Positions 32,645 to 42,351 of a stretch of DNA of 52,328 bases are shown here, piece after piece (within the stretch, counting starts at the first letter, position 1; each line of letters opens with the position of its first letter). Location: NCBI GenBank assembly GCA_034436045.1, contig DAOTVZ010000283.1, positions 1-52,328 of the forward strand, given 5' to 3'. The DNA comes from H111-94 sp034436045 (lineage in GTDB: Bacteria > Chloroflexota > Ktedonobacteria > Ktedonobacterales > Ktedonobacteraceae). The notes under the pieces were generated by a model. The model had not been told where the DNA came from, did no database searches, and saw only the letters and a program-made list of their open reading frames with translations. Both the position numbers and the translations under genes were made by a program.

Positions 32645-33906
32645 CTCTTTTCAAGAAAACTATGAAAGCAGATACGCAGGAAAACGTTTCTGTAAAGGTG
32701 TGTATGCATGTCAGAGGAGTGGCACGTACCGATGGAAGGGTACTGCGTGAGGCTTCTGCTCTAGTAGAGGCCGGTTGTGCCGTCACTATTGTGGATATTG
32801 AGCATGATCTCAGCCGACCTGCCGAAGAGGATATGGATGGTGTTCGCCTGGTTCACCTCCTCAAGCCGCACTGGTTTATTCCGCCCCATTCTACGGCGCG
32901 TCGCTTCATCAGGTCACTTGGTAAGCTTATCAGTACTACAGTTAAACTGTTGCAGGTATCTGCTGATGTGTACCATGCTCATGACGACAATACTCTGCTG
33001 CCTTGCTACATTGCTGCCAGGTGGCGTCGGAAACCCCTGGTATTTGATGCGCATGAGATGCCTTTAAGCTGGCTAGAGAGTATGGCCTGGAGACCGCTAC
33101 GTGCCTTGCTCATGTGTTTCTTTACTCACCTTTTACAGTATTGTGCTGGTGTTATTACTGTCTCTCCTCCCATAGCTGAAGCTATCCGTGAATATTATCG
33201 TGTCTCGTCAGTCACGCTTGTGCGTAATGTTCTTGCCTACAGGCAGGTGGCGAAAAGTGATCGCTTACGTCAACTGTTAGAATTGACATCTGAGACACGT
33301 ATAGCTCTCTATCAAGGCAACTTACAGGCAGATCGCGGGCTGGAGCTGTTGGTGCATGCAGCAGCATATTTGCGTGAGAATATTGTCCTGGTGCTGATGG
33401 GTAAGAATATTGGAAATGCACAGACCCAACTTGAAGCGCTAATCTCCACTAAGAAAGTCGGCAATCGGGTGAAACTGCTGGCTCCTGTTCCCTATCAAGA
33501 GCTATTGGATTGGACAGCTTCGGCTGATGTCGGTTTGATCGTATATGAATCAGATTCTGCAAACATACGCTGGTGCCTTCCTAATAAACTTTTTGAATAT
33601 TTAATGGCAGGTCTGCCGGTTCTAGCCTCTTCTCTTGAAGCAGTAGAAGAGATAATCACGATGTATGCCGTTGGTAGGATTATACCTTCACTTACACCAG
33701 CAGAGGTTGGCGCTGCTATCAATGCTATACTTGCAGATAGTGCATCTTTAGAGTATATGCACCAGAATGCTTTATGTGTAGTGCAATCTGAGCTTTGTTG
33801 GGAGCGGGAAAGTCAACAACTCATTAAACTCTACCAGCGTCTCCTGAAAACGGGCCGTGATGAAGCTGCTTTATTGCTGAACCGCAGTGAATTGACTATA
33901 AGGTAA
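32632..33906 (+). CDS. Glycosyltransferase family 4 (first of the locus)
   Basis: A 424-residue GT-B transferase. The N-terminal domain has VCMHVRGVARTDGRVLREAS and VYHAHDDNTLLPCYIAARW; the C-terminal domain has IALYQGNLQADRGLELLVHA and WCLPNKLFEYLMAGLPVLAS, the donor-binding end. Its start lies in the last 13 bases of the flippase gene, so translation is coupled. A Met at codon 11 is a second start choice. It and the following gene look AT-richer than the genes on either side. It should add one sugar to the lipid-linked unit; donor unknown. Confidence 0.85.
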   Translation: MEALTLFKKTMKADTQENVSVKVCMHVRGVARTDGRVLREASALVEAGCAVTIVDIEHDLSRPAEEDMDGVRLVHLLKPHWFIPPHSTARRFIRSLGKLISTTVKLLQVSADVYHAHDDNTLLPCYIAARWRRKPLVFDAHEMPLSWLESMAWRPLRALLMCFFTHLLQYCAGVITVSPPIAEAIREYYRVSSVTLVRNVLAYRQVAKSDRLRQLLELTSETRIALYQGNLQADRGLELLVHAAAYLRENIVLVLMGKNIGNAQTQLEALISTKKVGNRVKLLAPVPYQELLDWTASADVGLIVYESDSANIRWCLPNKLFEYLMAGLPVLASSLEAVEEIITMYAVGRIIPSLTPAEVGAAINAILADSASLEYMHQNALCVVQSELCWERESQQLIKLYQRLLKTGRDEAALLLNRSELTIR

Positions 33907-33917
33907 GAGATAATATT

Positions 33918-34907
33918 ATGCGTATTCTTCAAGTACACAATATTAATCAGGTACCACAGATGTTCGCAGAAGATTTGCGAAAACGTGGCCATGCCGTGAC
34001 CATTTATGAGCCAGATCTGACAGGCGGCTTCGCGCCGTTAGCGCTGAAAATGGCACTGATGCCTCGGCGTCTTCTGCACATGCGCCATATCGTCGGTAAG
34101 CTTAATCAAAAGCACTTTGATATTGTACATATTCACTGGGCAAGCTATGGCATTCTTGGTCTACTGAGTCAGGTACCATATGTGGTTCATTGTCATGGAG
34201 ATGATGTGCGTAAGCCTACTTTTCGCCTCATTTTAGAGCCTATTATTAAACAAGCAGCAGGTGTTATAGGAATTACCCCTGATTTGATACCGGTATTACA
34301 AACGATGTCACCTGATGCTGTTTTTCTTCCTGGCCCGATTGATACTGATGTCTTTGTGCCATCCTTGTCTAAGCAAGCAATTCAGGCAGAATGTAAAACT
34401 ATCTTGCTTTTTTCACGCCTTGATATGGATAAAGGGTCTGATATTGCGTTTAACGGTCTAGCACGATTCACGCAACGTCATTCCGATGTACTGGTAAAGG
34501 TGCTTGATTGGGGACCGGAAAGGCAAAAATATAAGCAATTATATGGCGATTATTTTGAATTTATTTCATTAGTTATACCCCAAAAAGTGCCATACTTACT
34601 ACAAGCAGTTGATGTCGTTATCGGACAATTTGTGGCCGGGGTTCTGGGTTTTTCAGAGCTACAAGCTATGAGTTGTGCGAAGCCTGTGATAGCTGCGTTC
34701 AGGTACCCTGATGCCTATGCTGTTCCTCCTCCTCTATTCCAGGCTACTAATGCAGAGCAAGTAGCAGAACAGTTAGAATATATCTTCTTGCATCCCGCTG
34801 AGGCGCGGGACGTAGGAATGAGGGCGCGTGAGTGGGTGATTGCACACCATAGCCGCCAGATGTTGGCCGAGCGTCTTGAGAAGCTTTATCTCTCGATTCT
34901 GGCATAG
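33918..34907 (+). CDS. Glycosyltransferase family 4 (second of the locus)
   Basis: A 329-residue, short GT4-like transferase. It starts MRILQVHNINQVPQMFAEDL and shows VHIHWASYGILGLLSQVPYV and VVHCHGDDVRKPT in the acceptor half, then ILLFSRLDMDKGSDIAFNG and GFSELQAMSCAKPVIAAF in the donor half. The usual EX7E pair is reduced to FSELQAMS, with the first Glu not obvious, so the donor contacts may differ. It starts 11 bases behind the previous gene and is similarly AT-rich, suggesting the two were acquired together. Confidence 0.8.
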   Translation: MRILQVHNINQVPQMFAEDLRKRGHAVTIYEPDLTGGFAPLALKMALMPRRLLHMRHIVGKLNQKHFDIVHIHWASYGILGLLSQVPYVVHCHGDDVRKPTFRLILEPIIKQAAGVIGITPDLIPVLQTMSPDAVFLPGPIDTDVFVPSLSKQAIQAECKTILLFSRLDMDKGSDIAFNGLARFTQRHSDVLVKVLDWGPERQKYKQLYGDYFEFISLVIPQKVPYLLQAVDVVIGQFVAGVLGFSELQAMSCAKPVIAAFRYPDAYAVPPPLFQATNAEQVAEQLEYIFLHPAEARDVGMRAREWVIAHHSRQMLAERLEKLYLSILA

Positions 34908-34941
34908 CGAGAGCTTTTGAGTATTGAAGGGTAGATGTGTA

Positions 34942-36825
34942 ATGTGTGGTGTAGCTGGTATCATTCGAGGCCGAACGGCAGACGTTCCTGTGGGCGTGAT
35001 AGGAAAGATGCTCGCCGCGATCAGTCATCGCGGGCCGGATGATGAGGGGGTGGTGTTTCTCTCTCGTGAGGTAGAACAATGGCGGGTGTGCGCTGAAACA
35101 GAGGCACACTGGAGCGTGGCGCTTGGCTCGCGTCGCCTCTCTATCCTCGATTTAAGTTCCAGCGGGCATATGCCGATGACGTACCGCGAACAACTCTGGA
35201 TTGCCTATAATGGCGAGGTCTACAACTTCGTTGAACTCAGAACTGAACTGGAAAAGCTGGGTTATAGCTTTCGCTCCTCGTCCGATACAGAGGTTATTCT
35301 TGCAGCTTACAGTGCGTGGGGGACAGAATGTTTCGCACGTTTTCGCGGCATGTGGGGACTGATCATCTTTGACAACCAGCGTAACGAAGTGATTCTTTGC
35401 CGTGACCGCCTCGGCATCAAGCCGCTTTACTTCTGGCAAGGTGCCGGACAAATCGTGATCGCCTCGGAGATTAAACAATTTCATCGGTTCCCCGGCTTTA
35501 TACCACACTTGAATATGGCCAGCACCGTAGAATACCTGCAAACCGGCTATGAGGAGCCGGAGCGCAGCTTCTTCCGTGATGTACAGGTTGTACCGGCGGG
35601 TTGCTGGTTGCGTATTCCACTCAGCACACTGGTACCCTCAACACCGGTCAGCTACTGGTTTCCCGAACGTGTGGCCATTATGGTGACAGATGCTGACGAG
35701 GCGGGAAAGCTGTTTGTGAACAAGCTGCGCGAGAGCGTGCGTCTGCACCTGCGTAGTGACGTGCCGGTGGGCTGCGCGCTCAGCGGTGGCATGGACTCCA
35801 GCGCGATTGCAGCGCTGGTTAATGAGTGCAGGAACGGGCAAGATGCCCCACTCCATACCTTTAGTTGTGTCTTTCCGGGCGATGCACTCAACGAGCAGGA
35901 GTATGTTGAGGCTATGCTAGCTCATATACACGCGCAGCCGCATTACGTGATCCCGTGCGCTGAACATTTTTTGAGCGAACTGGATACCTTCCTGTACATA
36001 CATGATGAGCCGGTCGGCAGTCTGTCGGTCTATGCATCGTACTGCATTGCGCGTCTGATGCGAGAGGCGGGCATCCCCGTAACGCTGAATGGGCAAGGCG
36101 GTGATGAATTGTTTGCCGGTTACTGGCAGTCATATTTCTTGCACCTGCGTGCGCTCGCCGGGCAAGGTCACATCTTTTCCCTGCTCAAGCACTTCGCGGG
36201 CACTATGCTGGGCCAGGGCAATCCGCATCTGCTGGCACAAATTCCGCTCATGGTGCGACGCTATTATGCTCGCCGTCAGCCAGCAACGCTGATACGCCTG
36301 CGCCCCTCTGTTGCAACGGCGTATACGCCTATGCTGGAAAAGGTACTCGCGCTAGGCGAGCAGGCATGGCGCGTGGCCCAGATTCGCACCATGACCTTGC
36401 CGCGTTTGCTTAAATGGGATGATCGCAATTCAATGGCATTCTCTGTCGAGGGGCGCTATCCTTTTCTGGATCACGAGCTGATCGAACTGTGCTTATCGTT
36501 CGCACCACAGACACTCTATCATAATGGCTGGACAAAGTGGCCTCTGCGTCTCGGTATGCAAAAAATTCTACCGAAGAAGATTCTCTATCGTCGCACAAAG
36601 TTTGGTTTTGAAGTGCCGCAGGATGCCTGGATTGCCGATGGCTTGCGCGCGGAACTGCAACGCTGGCTCAGGCAGGAGCGCCCTTTGTGGGAGTATGTCG
36701 CGCCGCGTGACGTGCAGTCTCTGGCCGGGCGATGCTGGCGTGGCAAGGGCAGGGAGTACGGTCAGACACTATTTCGTCTATTCGTTTTTGATCGCTGGCT
36801 TGAGTTATACAACGTGGTGAGGTGA
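34942..36825 (+). CDS. asnB: Glutamine-dependent asparagine synthase-like amidotransferase
   Basis: The 627-residue protein is of AsnB type. The ATG at 34942 puts Cys2 (MCGVAGIIRG) at the mature N-terminus as glutaminase nucleophile; ISHRGPDDEG follows. The synthetase domain has the ATP-binding PP-loop SGGMDSSAIAALV and LNGQGGDELFAGYW. Within a polysaccharide locus, such enzymes often amidate uronic acids on the polymer instead of making asparagine. A uronic acid is predicted from the dehydrogenase gene at 39839, which supports that reading. A frame start at 34924 would bury the cysteine and is rejected. Confidence 0.9.
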   Translation: MCGVAGIIRGRTADVPVGVIGKMLAAISHRGPDDEGVVFLSREVEQWRVCAETEAHWSVALGSRRLSILDLSSSGHMPMTYREQLWIAYNGEVYNFVELRTELEKLGYSFRSSSDTEVILAAYSAWGTECFARFRGMWGLIIFDNQRNEVILCRDRLGIKPLYFWQGAGQIVIASEIKQFHRFPGFIPHLNMASTVEYLQTGYEEPERSFFRDVQVVPAGCWLRIPLSTLVPSTPVSYWFPERVAIMVTDADEAGKLFVNKLRESVRLHLRSDVPVGCALSGGMDSSAIAALVNECRNGQDAPLHTFSCVFPGDALNEQEYVEAMLAHIHAQPHYVIPCAEHFLSELDTFLYIHDEPVGSLSVYASYCIARLMREAGIPVTLNGQGGDELFAGYWQSYFLHLRALAGQGHIFSLLKHFAGTMLGQGNPHLLAQIPLMVRRYYARRQPATLIRLRPSVATAYTPMLEKVLALGEQAWRVAQIRTMTLPRLLKWDDRNSMAFSVEGRYPFLDHELIELCLSFAPQTLYHNGWTKWPLRLGMQKILPKKILYRRTKFGFEVPQDAWIADGLRAELQRWLRQERPLWEYVAPRDVQSLAGRCWRGKGREYGQTLFRLFVFDRWLELYNVVR

Positions 36826-36831
36826 GGACGG

Positions 36832-37551
36832 TTGATCGACATACATTTACATATTTTGCCGGGCGTTGATGATGGGCCGAAGACGATGGAACAGACTTTG
36901 CAACTGGCGCGCGCGCTGGTGCAGGAGGGAATACACACAGCCATCGCAACGCCCCATTACAATGATGAATTTCCACAACGTCCAGCAGCAGAGATCCGCG
37001 AGCGCGTGGGTGAGGTTCAGCAGGAGCTTGAGCGGTATGCCATTCCTTTGCGTCTTTTTGCCGGTCACGAGGTACTGATCAGTCCCGCGTTGCTGGAGGA
37101 TGTTCAGACCGGGCGTGTGGCAACGCTCAATGGGGGACGGTACCTGCTGCTCGAACTCTGGAACAGTATGTGGCTGCCCGACACCGAACGCATTATCTTT
37201 GCACTGCGAACAATCGGCATTATTCCGGTACTGGCGCATGTGGAGCGTTATCGGGCCATTCAACAAGATCATAGCCGCCTCAAAGCTCTCTTGCAGCAAG
37301 GAGTGATAGCGCAGATCACAGCCAGTAGCCTGATTGGCTTGCAAGGCAGAACGATCAGGCGCTGCGCCGAGGCCCTGCTCAAGGAGGGGCTGATTCAATG
37401 CATTGCCTCAGATGCGCATGGATTGCATACCCGCCCCCCACGTGTGGCGGAAGGCTTGCAATGCGCGGCGCGTATGCTTGGGCGTGAGCGTGTCCACCAG
37501 ATGGTCGAAATCTGTCCGGCGGCAATACTCAATAGTACCAGCATATTTTGA
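36832..37551 (+). CDS. CpsB/CapC-type tyrosine phosphatase (PHP fold)
   Basis: A 239-residue metal-dependent phosphatase. The signature IDIHLHILPGVDDGPKTMEQ opens the PHP barrel; further metal ligands are in GHEVLIS, LAHVERYRAI and IASDAHGLHTRPP. It should remove phosphate from the Tyr cluster of the BY-kinase. The start is TTG (36832) after AGGTGAGG, six bases behind the amidotransferase gene. A 157-base gap follows before the next gene. Histidinol phosphatase is the related alternative but does not fit the DDGP motif or the context. Confidence 0.92.
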   Translation: MIDIHLHILPGVDDGPKTMEQTLQLARALVQEGIHTAIATPHYNDEFPQRPAAEIRERVGEVQQELERYAIPLRLFAGHEVLISPALLEDVQTGRVATLNGGRYLLLELWNSMWLPDTERIIFALRTIGIIPVLAHVERYRAIQQDHSRLKALLQQGVIAQITASSLIGLQGRTIRRCAEALLKEGLIQCIASDAHGLHTRPPRVAEGLQCAARMLGRERVHQMVEICPAAILNSTSIF

Positions 37552-37708
37552 GATCGCTTTATACTATACTACAGCAGAGATGATATGTATGGGATCATAT
37601 TCCTCTAACATATGAAGTGACCTGCTTCGTTGCTTGCGAGAGAATATTCTAAGCAATAATAGAAATAGATGAATGAGAGTCATATCTGCTGAGAAAGGAC
37701 GAGAGTTC

Positions 37709-38815
37709 ATGATTCCTGTGGCGCGTCCATTATTTGGGGAGCGTGAGCAAGCCGCCGTCGCCGCCGTTCTGCACACGGGACAGGTGGCGCAAGGGCAGCA
37801 AGTGGAGGAGTTTGAGCGACGTTTCGCGCAGGTCTGTCAGGTGGCCGATGCGGTAGCAGTCTCTTCGGGGACGGCGGCTCTGTATCTGGCCCTGCTGGCG
37901 CACGAGATTGGCCCCGGCGATGAGGTAATCACGACGCCGTTCAGTTTCGCAGCTACCGCCAATACTATTCTACTGACGGGAGCCACGCCCGTTTTTGTCG
38001 ATATTGAGCCTGACACGTATACACTCGATCCGGCACTGGTCGAGGCGGCGATTACTGCGCAGACGAAGGCGATCATGCCTGTGCATCTCTATGGGCATCC
38101 GGCTAATATGCCGCGCCTGCTACAAATAGCGCAGAAGCATCACCTGCTTATTATTGAGGATGCCTGTCAGGCGCACGCCGCCAGCATTGAGGGGCGGCCC
38201 GTGGGTAGTTTCGGCACTGGCTGTTTCTCCTTTTACGCGACAAAAAATATCACGACCGGCGAAGGCGGCATGGTTACTACCAATGACCCGCTCATCGCCA
38301 GGAGAGTGCGTTTGCTGCGCAGTCATGGACAGCAGGAACGCTATCGGCACATCGCGCTGGGCCATAATCTGCGCATGACCGAACTGCAAGGCGCGCTGGG
38401 CCTGATCCAGCTTGAGCGGCTGGAAGCATTGACGGAGCAGCGCCGCGCTAACGCTGCCTTCTTGACACAGCATCTGACCCGCAAGATACAGACACCAGTA
38501 GAGCGCGCGGGTTATCGCCATGTCTATCATCAATACACTCTTCGTGTGCCGCAGCGACGCGATACCTGGATGCAGCAACTACGTGAGAAAGGCGTGGCAA
38601 CTGCCGTGCATTATCCGCTGCCTATTCATCGTCAGCCCTTCTATCAGGAACAATGTACGCTCTGGCGGGCCGTAAGTGCCGACTCATCCACAGCTTCAGT
38701 ATTGCCTGTGGCAGAGCAGGCTGCACGCGAGGTGCTGTCCCTGCCGGTTCATCCCGCACTTTCAACGGATGACCTGCATACGATTGTGAGAGAGGTGATG
38801 AGCCTATGCGGCTAA
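37709..38815 (+). CDS. DegT/DnrJ/EryC1 sugar aminotransferase (WbpE-like)
   Basis: A 368-residue PLP enzyme transferring an amino group to a keto-sugar nucleotide. Lys179 (FYATKNITTGEGG) should hold PLP; SSGTAALYLAL binds the phosphate and DACQAHAA stacks on the ring. Starts at 37673 and 37709 are in frame; GAAAGGA lies nine bases before the second. It overlaps by ten bases a Gfo/Idh oxidoreductase gene that would make the keto-sugar, as in WbpB/WbpE of Pseudomonas. It therefore probably forms a 3-amino-uronic acid nucleotide. Confidence 0.88.
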   Translation: MIPVARPLFGEREQAAVAAVLHTGQVAQGQQVEEFERRFAQVCQVADAVAVSSGTAALYLALLAHEIGPGDEVITTPFSFAATANTILLTGATPVFVDIEPDTYTLDPALVEAAITAQTKAIMPVHLYGHPANMPRLLQIAQKHHLLIIEDACQAHAASIEGRPVGSFGTGCFSFYATKNITTGEGGMVTTNDPLIARRVRLLRSHGQQERYRHIALGHNLRMTELQGALGLIQLERLEALTEQRRANAAFLTQHLTRKIQTPVERAGYRHVYHQYTLRVPQRRDTWMQQLREKGVATAVHYPLPIHRQPFYQEQCTLWRAVSADSSTASVLPVAEQAAREVLSLPVHPALSTDDLHTIVREVMSLCG

Positions 38816-39849
38816 AAGTGGCGGTAGTGGGAGCGGGGGCAATGGGTACAAACCATTTGCGCGTTCTTGCCGATTTCAATACAGAGCAGGTTGAACTGGT
38901 GGGCGTAGCGGAACCGGCGGAGCAGGCGTTGCACGCGGCTATGCAGCGTTTCCATATCGCGGGCTATCGGGATTATCGCGTATTGGTCGAACAGACGCGG
39001 CCCGATCTGGTGGCAGTGGTCGTACCAACACATCTGCACTTTGAAGTCGCCAGCTATCTGCTGGACATGGGGATCAATGTGCTGCTGGAAAAGCCGATGG
39101 CCAGTACGCCGGAGGAGGCGGAGACGCTGCTGCAACTGGCGCGTGTGCGCGGTGTGATGCTGGCTATCGGGCATATCGAGCGCTTCAATCCGGCGCTGGT
39201 CGCGCTCAAGCAGCGCATTACGGCAGGTGAACTGGGGCAGATTTTTCAGTTGCATGCGCGTCGCCTGGGGCCATTTCCGCCGCGCATCCGCGACGTCGGC
39301 GTGGTACTTGATCTGGCAACCCACGATATTGATGTCATGCGCTACCTGGTCGGGGCCGAGGTGACGCGCGTGTATGCTGAGACGCAGCGCCGCGTACATA
39401 GCTTACACGAAGACTCGCTACTCGGTATGCTGCGTTTTGCCAACGGCGCGGTCGGCATGCTCGACGTAAACTGGCTCACGCCAACAAAGGTGCGCGAACT
39501 GGCCGTGACCGGCGAGCGCGGCATGTACCTGGTGAATTATCTAACGCAAGACCTGTATTTTTATGAAAACGATTATAGCGCGAACAACTGGAAAGAGGTC
39601 AGTCATCTCACGGGCGTGAGCGAGGGCACGATGACCCGCTTGAAAGTACAGAAAGTTGAGCCACTGCGCCTGCAATACGAGGATGTGTGTACAGCAATTC
39701 GTACACAGAGCGCGCCCAGAGTGAGCGGTGCCGATGGCCTGGCCGTCTTGCGCATCGCCCATCAATTGATGGCCTCAACACATCCGCAGGAGACGGTAGG
39801 CCAGTCGGCTCAACAGACAATGAATGTGGGGGTACGCCATGCAGGATGA
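38806..39849 (+). CDS. Gfo/Idh/MocA oxidoreductase (WbpB-like)
   Basis: A 347-residue NAD(P) oxidoreductase. VAVVGAGAMGTNHLRVLADF is the nucleotide fold; VLLEKPMASTPEEAETLLQL has the EKP catalytic lysine, and LDLATHDIDVMRYLVG the second-domain active-site His. In the Wbp route WbpB oxidises C3 of UDP-GlcNAc uronate for the aminotransferase, matching its overlap with the gene before. It overlaps the next dehydrogenase gene by 11 bases. UDP-GlcNAc uronate as substrate is inferred from context only. Confidence 0.88.
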   Translation: MRLKVAVVGAGAMGTNHLRVLADFNTEQVELVGVAEPAEQALHAAMQRFHIAGYRDYRVLVEQTRPDLVAVVVPTHLHFEVASYLLDMGINVLLEKPMASTPEEAETLLQLARVRGVMLAIGHIERFNPALVALKQRITAGELGQIFQLHARRLGPFPPRIRDVGVVLDLATHDIDVMRYLVGAEVTRVYAETQRRVHSLHEDSLLGMLRFANGAVGMLDVNWLTPTKVRELAVTGERGMYLVNYLTQDLYFYENDYSANNWKEVSHLTGVSEGTMTRLKVQKVEPLRLQYEDVCTAIRTQSAPRVSGADGLAVLRIAHQLMASTHPQETVGQSAQQTMNVGVRHAG

Positions 39850-41179
39850 TAGATTGGTGCGGTCTGAGCAGGCCAGGCCGATGACGGTGGCCGTAGTGGG
39901 CCTGGGTAAGATCGGTCTGCCATTGGCAGTGCAGTACGCGCAACACGGCTATCGCGTTCTCGGTTGTGATAGCAATGAACGTGTTGTTGCGGCTATTAAT
40001 GCCGGGCATTCGCACGTGCAGGAAGAGGCGGAACTGGCGACTGCCGTGCCACGTCTGGTCAAAGAGGGTTTGTTGGCGGCTACCGGGGAGACAGCCAGGG
40101 CGGTACAACAGGCGGATGTGGTGGTCGTGATTGTGCCGGTCTGGGTCAATGAGCAGCACGAGATTGATTTTAGCGCGCTTGATGCGGCTACTGGCTCCAT
40201 TGCACAGGGCCTGCGCGCGGGAACGCTGGTAATCTATGAGACGACGTTGCCAGTAGGCACCACAGCCCGGCGTCTGCGCCCGCTCCTGGAGCGCGGCTCG
40301 CAGTTGCGGGCCGGTGAAGATTTCTCCCTGGCCTATAGCCCGGAGCGTGTCTCTTCGGGCCACATCTTCCGCGATCTGCGCAGCTATCCAAAAATCGTTG
40401 GCGGCATTGACGAGCGCAGTACCGAACGCGCCGCGCACTTTTACCGCTCCGTGCTTGAGTGTACTGTGATGACGATGGCCTCATGTGACGAGGCTGAGTT
40501 TGTCAAGCTGATAGAGACGACATACCGCGATGTCAATATCGCGCTGGCAAACGAGTACGCGCGCTATGCCGATCAACATGGTTTGAATGTATTTGATGCG
40601 ATAGCTGCTGCCAATACGCAGCCCTATTCGCACATTCATATGCCCGGTGTGGGCGTGGGTGGTCATTGTATTCCCGTCTATCCATATTTCCTCTTCGCCA
40701 ATCCACTGGATGAAGGGTATGAGACACCCTTTGCGCTACCGCTGCTGGCGCGTCAAACCAATGATGTGATGGCCGAATATACCGTGCAGCGCGTCGAGCG
40801 CGCTATCGGCTCACTGGATACTCTGCCTGTGTTAATACTTGGTGTGGCCTATCGCGGCAATGTGCGCGAAACAGCTTTTAGCAGCGCGAAACTACTGCAA
40901 AAGGCGTTGCTGCGGCGTGGCGCTCAGGTCTATGCGCATGATCCTTTATTCAGTGATAACGAATTACGCCAGTTGGGCTATGTGCCCTTGCCACTGGGAC
41001 TGGAAAGTGCTGTGTATGCCATCATTCTGCAAGGGAATCATCATGAATATGAAACGTTCGATTTCCACCGTTTCACACGCTGCAAGGTGGTAATGGATGG
41101 GCGGCACGCACTGAACAAGGCGGTGATTGAAGCATCTGGCATGCGCTATCTTGCCGTTGGCGACGGCAGTCCGCTGTAA
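39839..41179 (+). CDS. UDP-N-acetylhexosamine 6-dehydrogenase (WbpA/WecC-like)
   Basis: A 446-residue nucleotide-sugar dehydrogenase that oxidises C6 to the uronic acid with two NAD. VAVVGLGKIGLPLAVQYA binds NAD, and Cys277 in GVGGHCIPVYPYF is the catalytic thiol. The C-terminal domain has LGVAYRGNVRETAFSSAKLL. An upstream start at 39824 is possible; 39839 has a GGGGG ribosome-site-like stretch. WecC (ManNAc) and WbpA (GlcNAc) cannot be told apart by eye. With neighbours of the aminotransferase and C3-oxidoreductase type, the WbpA reading is favoured. Confidence 0.88.
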   Translation: MQDDRLVRSEQARPMTVAVVGLGKIGLPLAVQYAQHGYRVLGCDSNERVVAAINAGHSHVQEEAELATAVPRLVKEGLLAATGETARAVQQADVVVVIVPVWVNEQHEIDFSALDAATGSIAQGLRAGTLVIYETTLPVGTTARRLRPLLERGSQLRAGEDFSLAYSPERVSSGHIFRDLRSYPKIVGGIDERSTERAAHFYRSVLECTVMTMASCDEAEFVKLIETTYRDVNIALANEYARYADQHGLNVFDAIAAANTQPYSHIHMPGVGVGGHCIPVYPYFLFANPLDEGYETPFALPLLARQTNDVMAEYTVQRVERAIGSLDTLPVLILGVAYRGNVRETAFSSAKLLQKALLRRGAQVYAHDPLFSDNELRQLGYVPLPLGLESAVYAIILQGNHHEYETFDFHRFTRCKVVMDGRHALNKAVIEASGMRYLAVGDGSPL

Positions 41180-41289
41180 GGATATGATTTATCAATATCT
41201 ATCGCACAATTTATCGTGTATAAACATATTCAGAGCATTTTAGAAAGAGTATCATATCAAAATAGATTTGTGGGGAGTGAGGGGTTTGT

Positions 41290-42351
41290 ATGCGTTGCGT
41301 GTCAATTGTGGGCGCGCGCCCACAGTTCATTAAAGCCGCAGTTGTGAGCAAGGCGCTGCGGCAGCATCACCAGGAAAAAATCATTCATACAGGGCAGCAT
41401 TACGACTATAGTATGTCGGAGCAGTTCTTTGAGGAACTGACCTTGCCCACACCGGATTATCATCTGCATTGCGGCTCGGCCTCTCATGGGGCGCAGACCG
41501 GCTGTATGCTGGAGCGTATCGAGCAGGTATTGTTACAAGACCCTTGTGATTGGGTCATCGTCTACGGCGATACTAATTCGACGCTGGCGGGTGCGCTGGC
41601 TGCTGCCAAGTTGCACATACCGGTTGCCCACGTTGAGGCGGGCCTGCGCAGTTTCAATCGCGCCATGCCGGAGGAGATCAATCGCGTCGTGACCGATCAT
41701 CTCTCCACGCGCCTCTTCTGTCCTACCGAAGTAGCCTGCCACAATCTGTTACAGGAAGGGATTGTGCAGGGTGTGGAGCAGGTTGGCGATGTGATGTACG
41801 ACCTGCTATTGCAGATGTTGCCCGTGTTAGATGAACGTGGTGGCGCTTTGCTGCGTCACTATGAGCTGGTGCCGCAGTCCTACGTGCTGGTCACGGTGCA
41901 TCGCGCAGCCAATACCGACGATGCGAACGCTCTGCGCTCCATCGCCGAAGCATTGAATCGCTTAACATTGCCCGTGATTTTCCCTCTGCATCCGCGCACG
42001 CGCGAGCGTCTCAAGCAGTACGACATCGTGTGGCAGAGCCATGTGCGTTTCATCGAACCGGTGGGCTATCTTGCCATGCTGGCTTTAGAGCGCTATGCGT
42101 ATCGCATTCTGACGGACTCCGGCGGTGTGCAGAAGGAGGCTTTTTTCTTGCAGGTCCCCTGTATCACGCTGCGCGAAGAGACGGAATGGCCGGAGACGCT
42201 GGTAGATGGCTGGAACACACTGGTCGGCACGCGCTGGCCAGACATTCTCAGCGCGGTCGAGCAACCTCAACCGTGCTGGACACAGGGACATCCCTTTGGA
42301 GATGGCAAGGCGGCACAACGCATTGCGCATAGCTTGCAGGATGCAGGATGA
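41290..42351 (+). CDS. UDP-GlcNAc 2-epimerase, non-hydrolysing (WecB/WbpI-like)
   Basis: A 353-residue GT-B-fold epimerase. Signatures are VGARPQFIKAAVVSKAL, HTGQHYD, HVEAGLRSFNRAMPEEINRV and TDSGGVQKEAFFL. It interconverts UDP-GlcNAc and UDP-ManNAc, or acts on the 2,3-diamino-uronic form as WbpI does. GGGGAG and GAGGGG stretches precede the ATG. An AT-rich 110-base gap separates it from the dehydrogenase gene and may hold a promoter (GTATAAAC near 41218). The next gene starts in an ATGA overlap. Confidence 0.92.
   Translation: MRCVSIVGARPQFIKAAVVSKALRQHHQEKIIHTGQHYDYSMSEQFFEELTLPTPDYHLHCGSASHGAQTGCMLERIEQVLLQDPCDWVIVYGDTNSTLAGALAAAKLHIPVAHVEAGLRSFNRAMPEEINRVVTDHLSTRLFCPTEVACHNLLQEGIVQGVEQVGDVMYDLLLQMLPVLDERGGALLRHYELVPQSYVLVTVHRAANTDDANALRSIAEALNRLTLPVIFPLHPRTRERLKQYDIVWQSHVRFIEPVGYLAMLALERYAYRILTDSGGVQKEAFFLQVPCITLREETEWPETLVDGWNTLVGTRWPDILSAVEQPQPCWTQGHPFGDGKAAQRIAHSLQDAG

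Noticed and set aside
34924..34941. Start of the asparagine-synthase-like gene at 34924
   Set aside because: It would put six residues ahead of the nucleophilic Cys, which must be N-terminal after Met removal.
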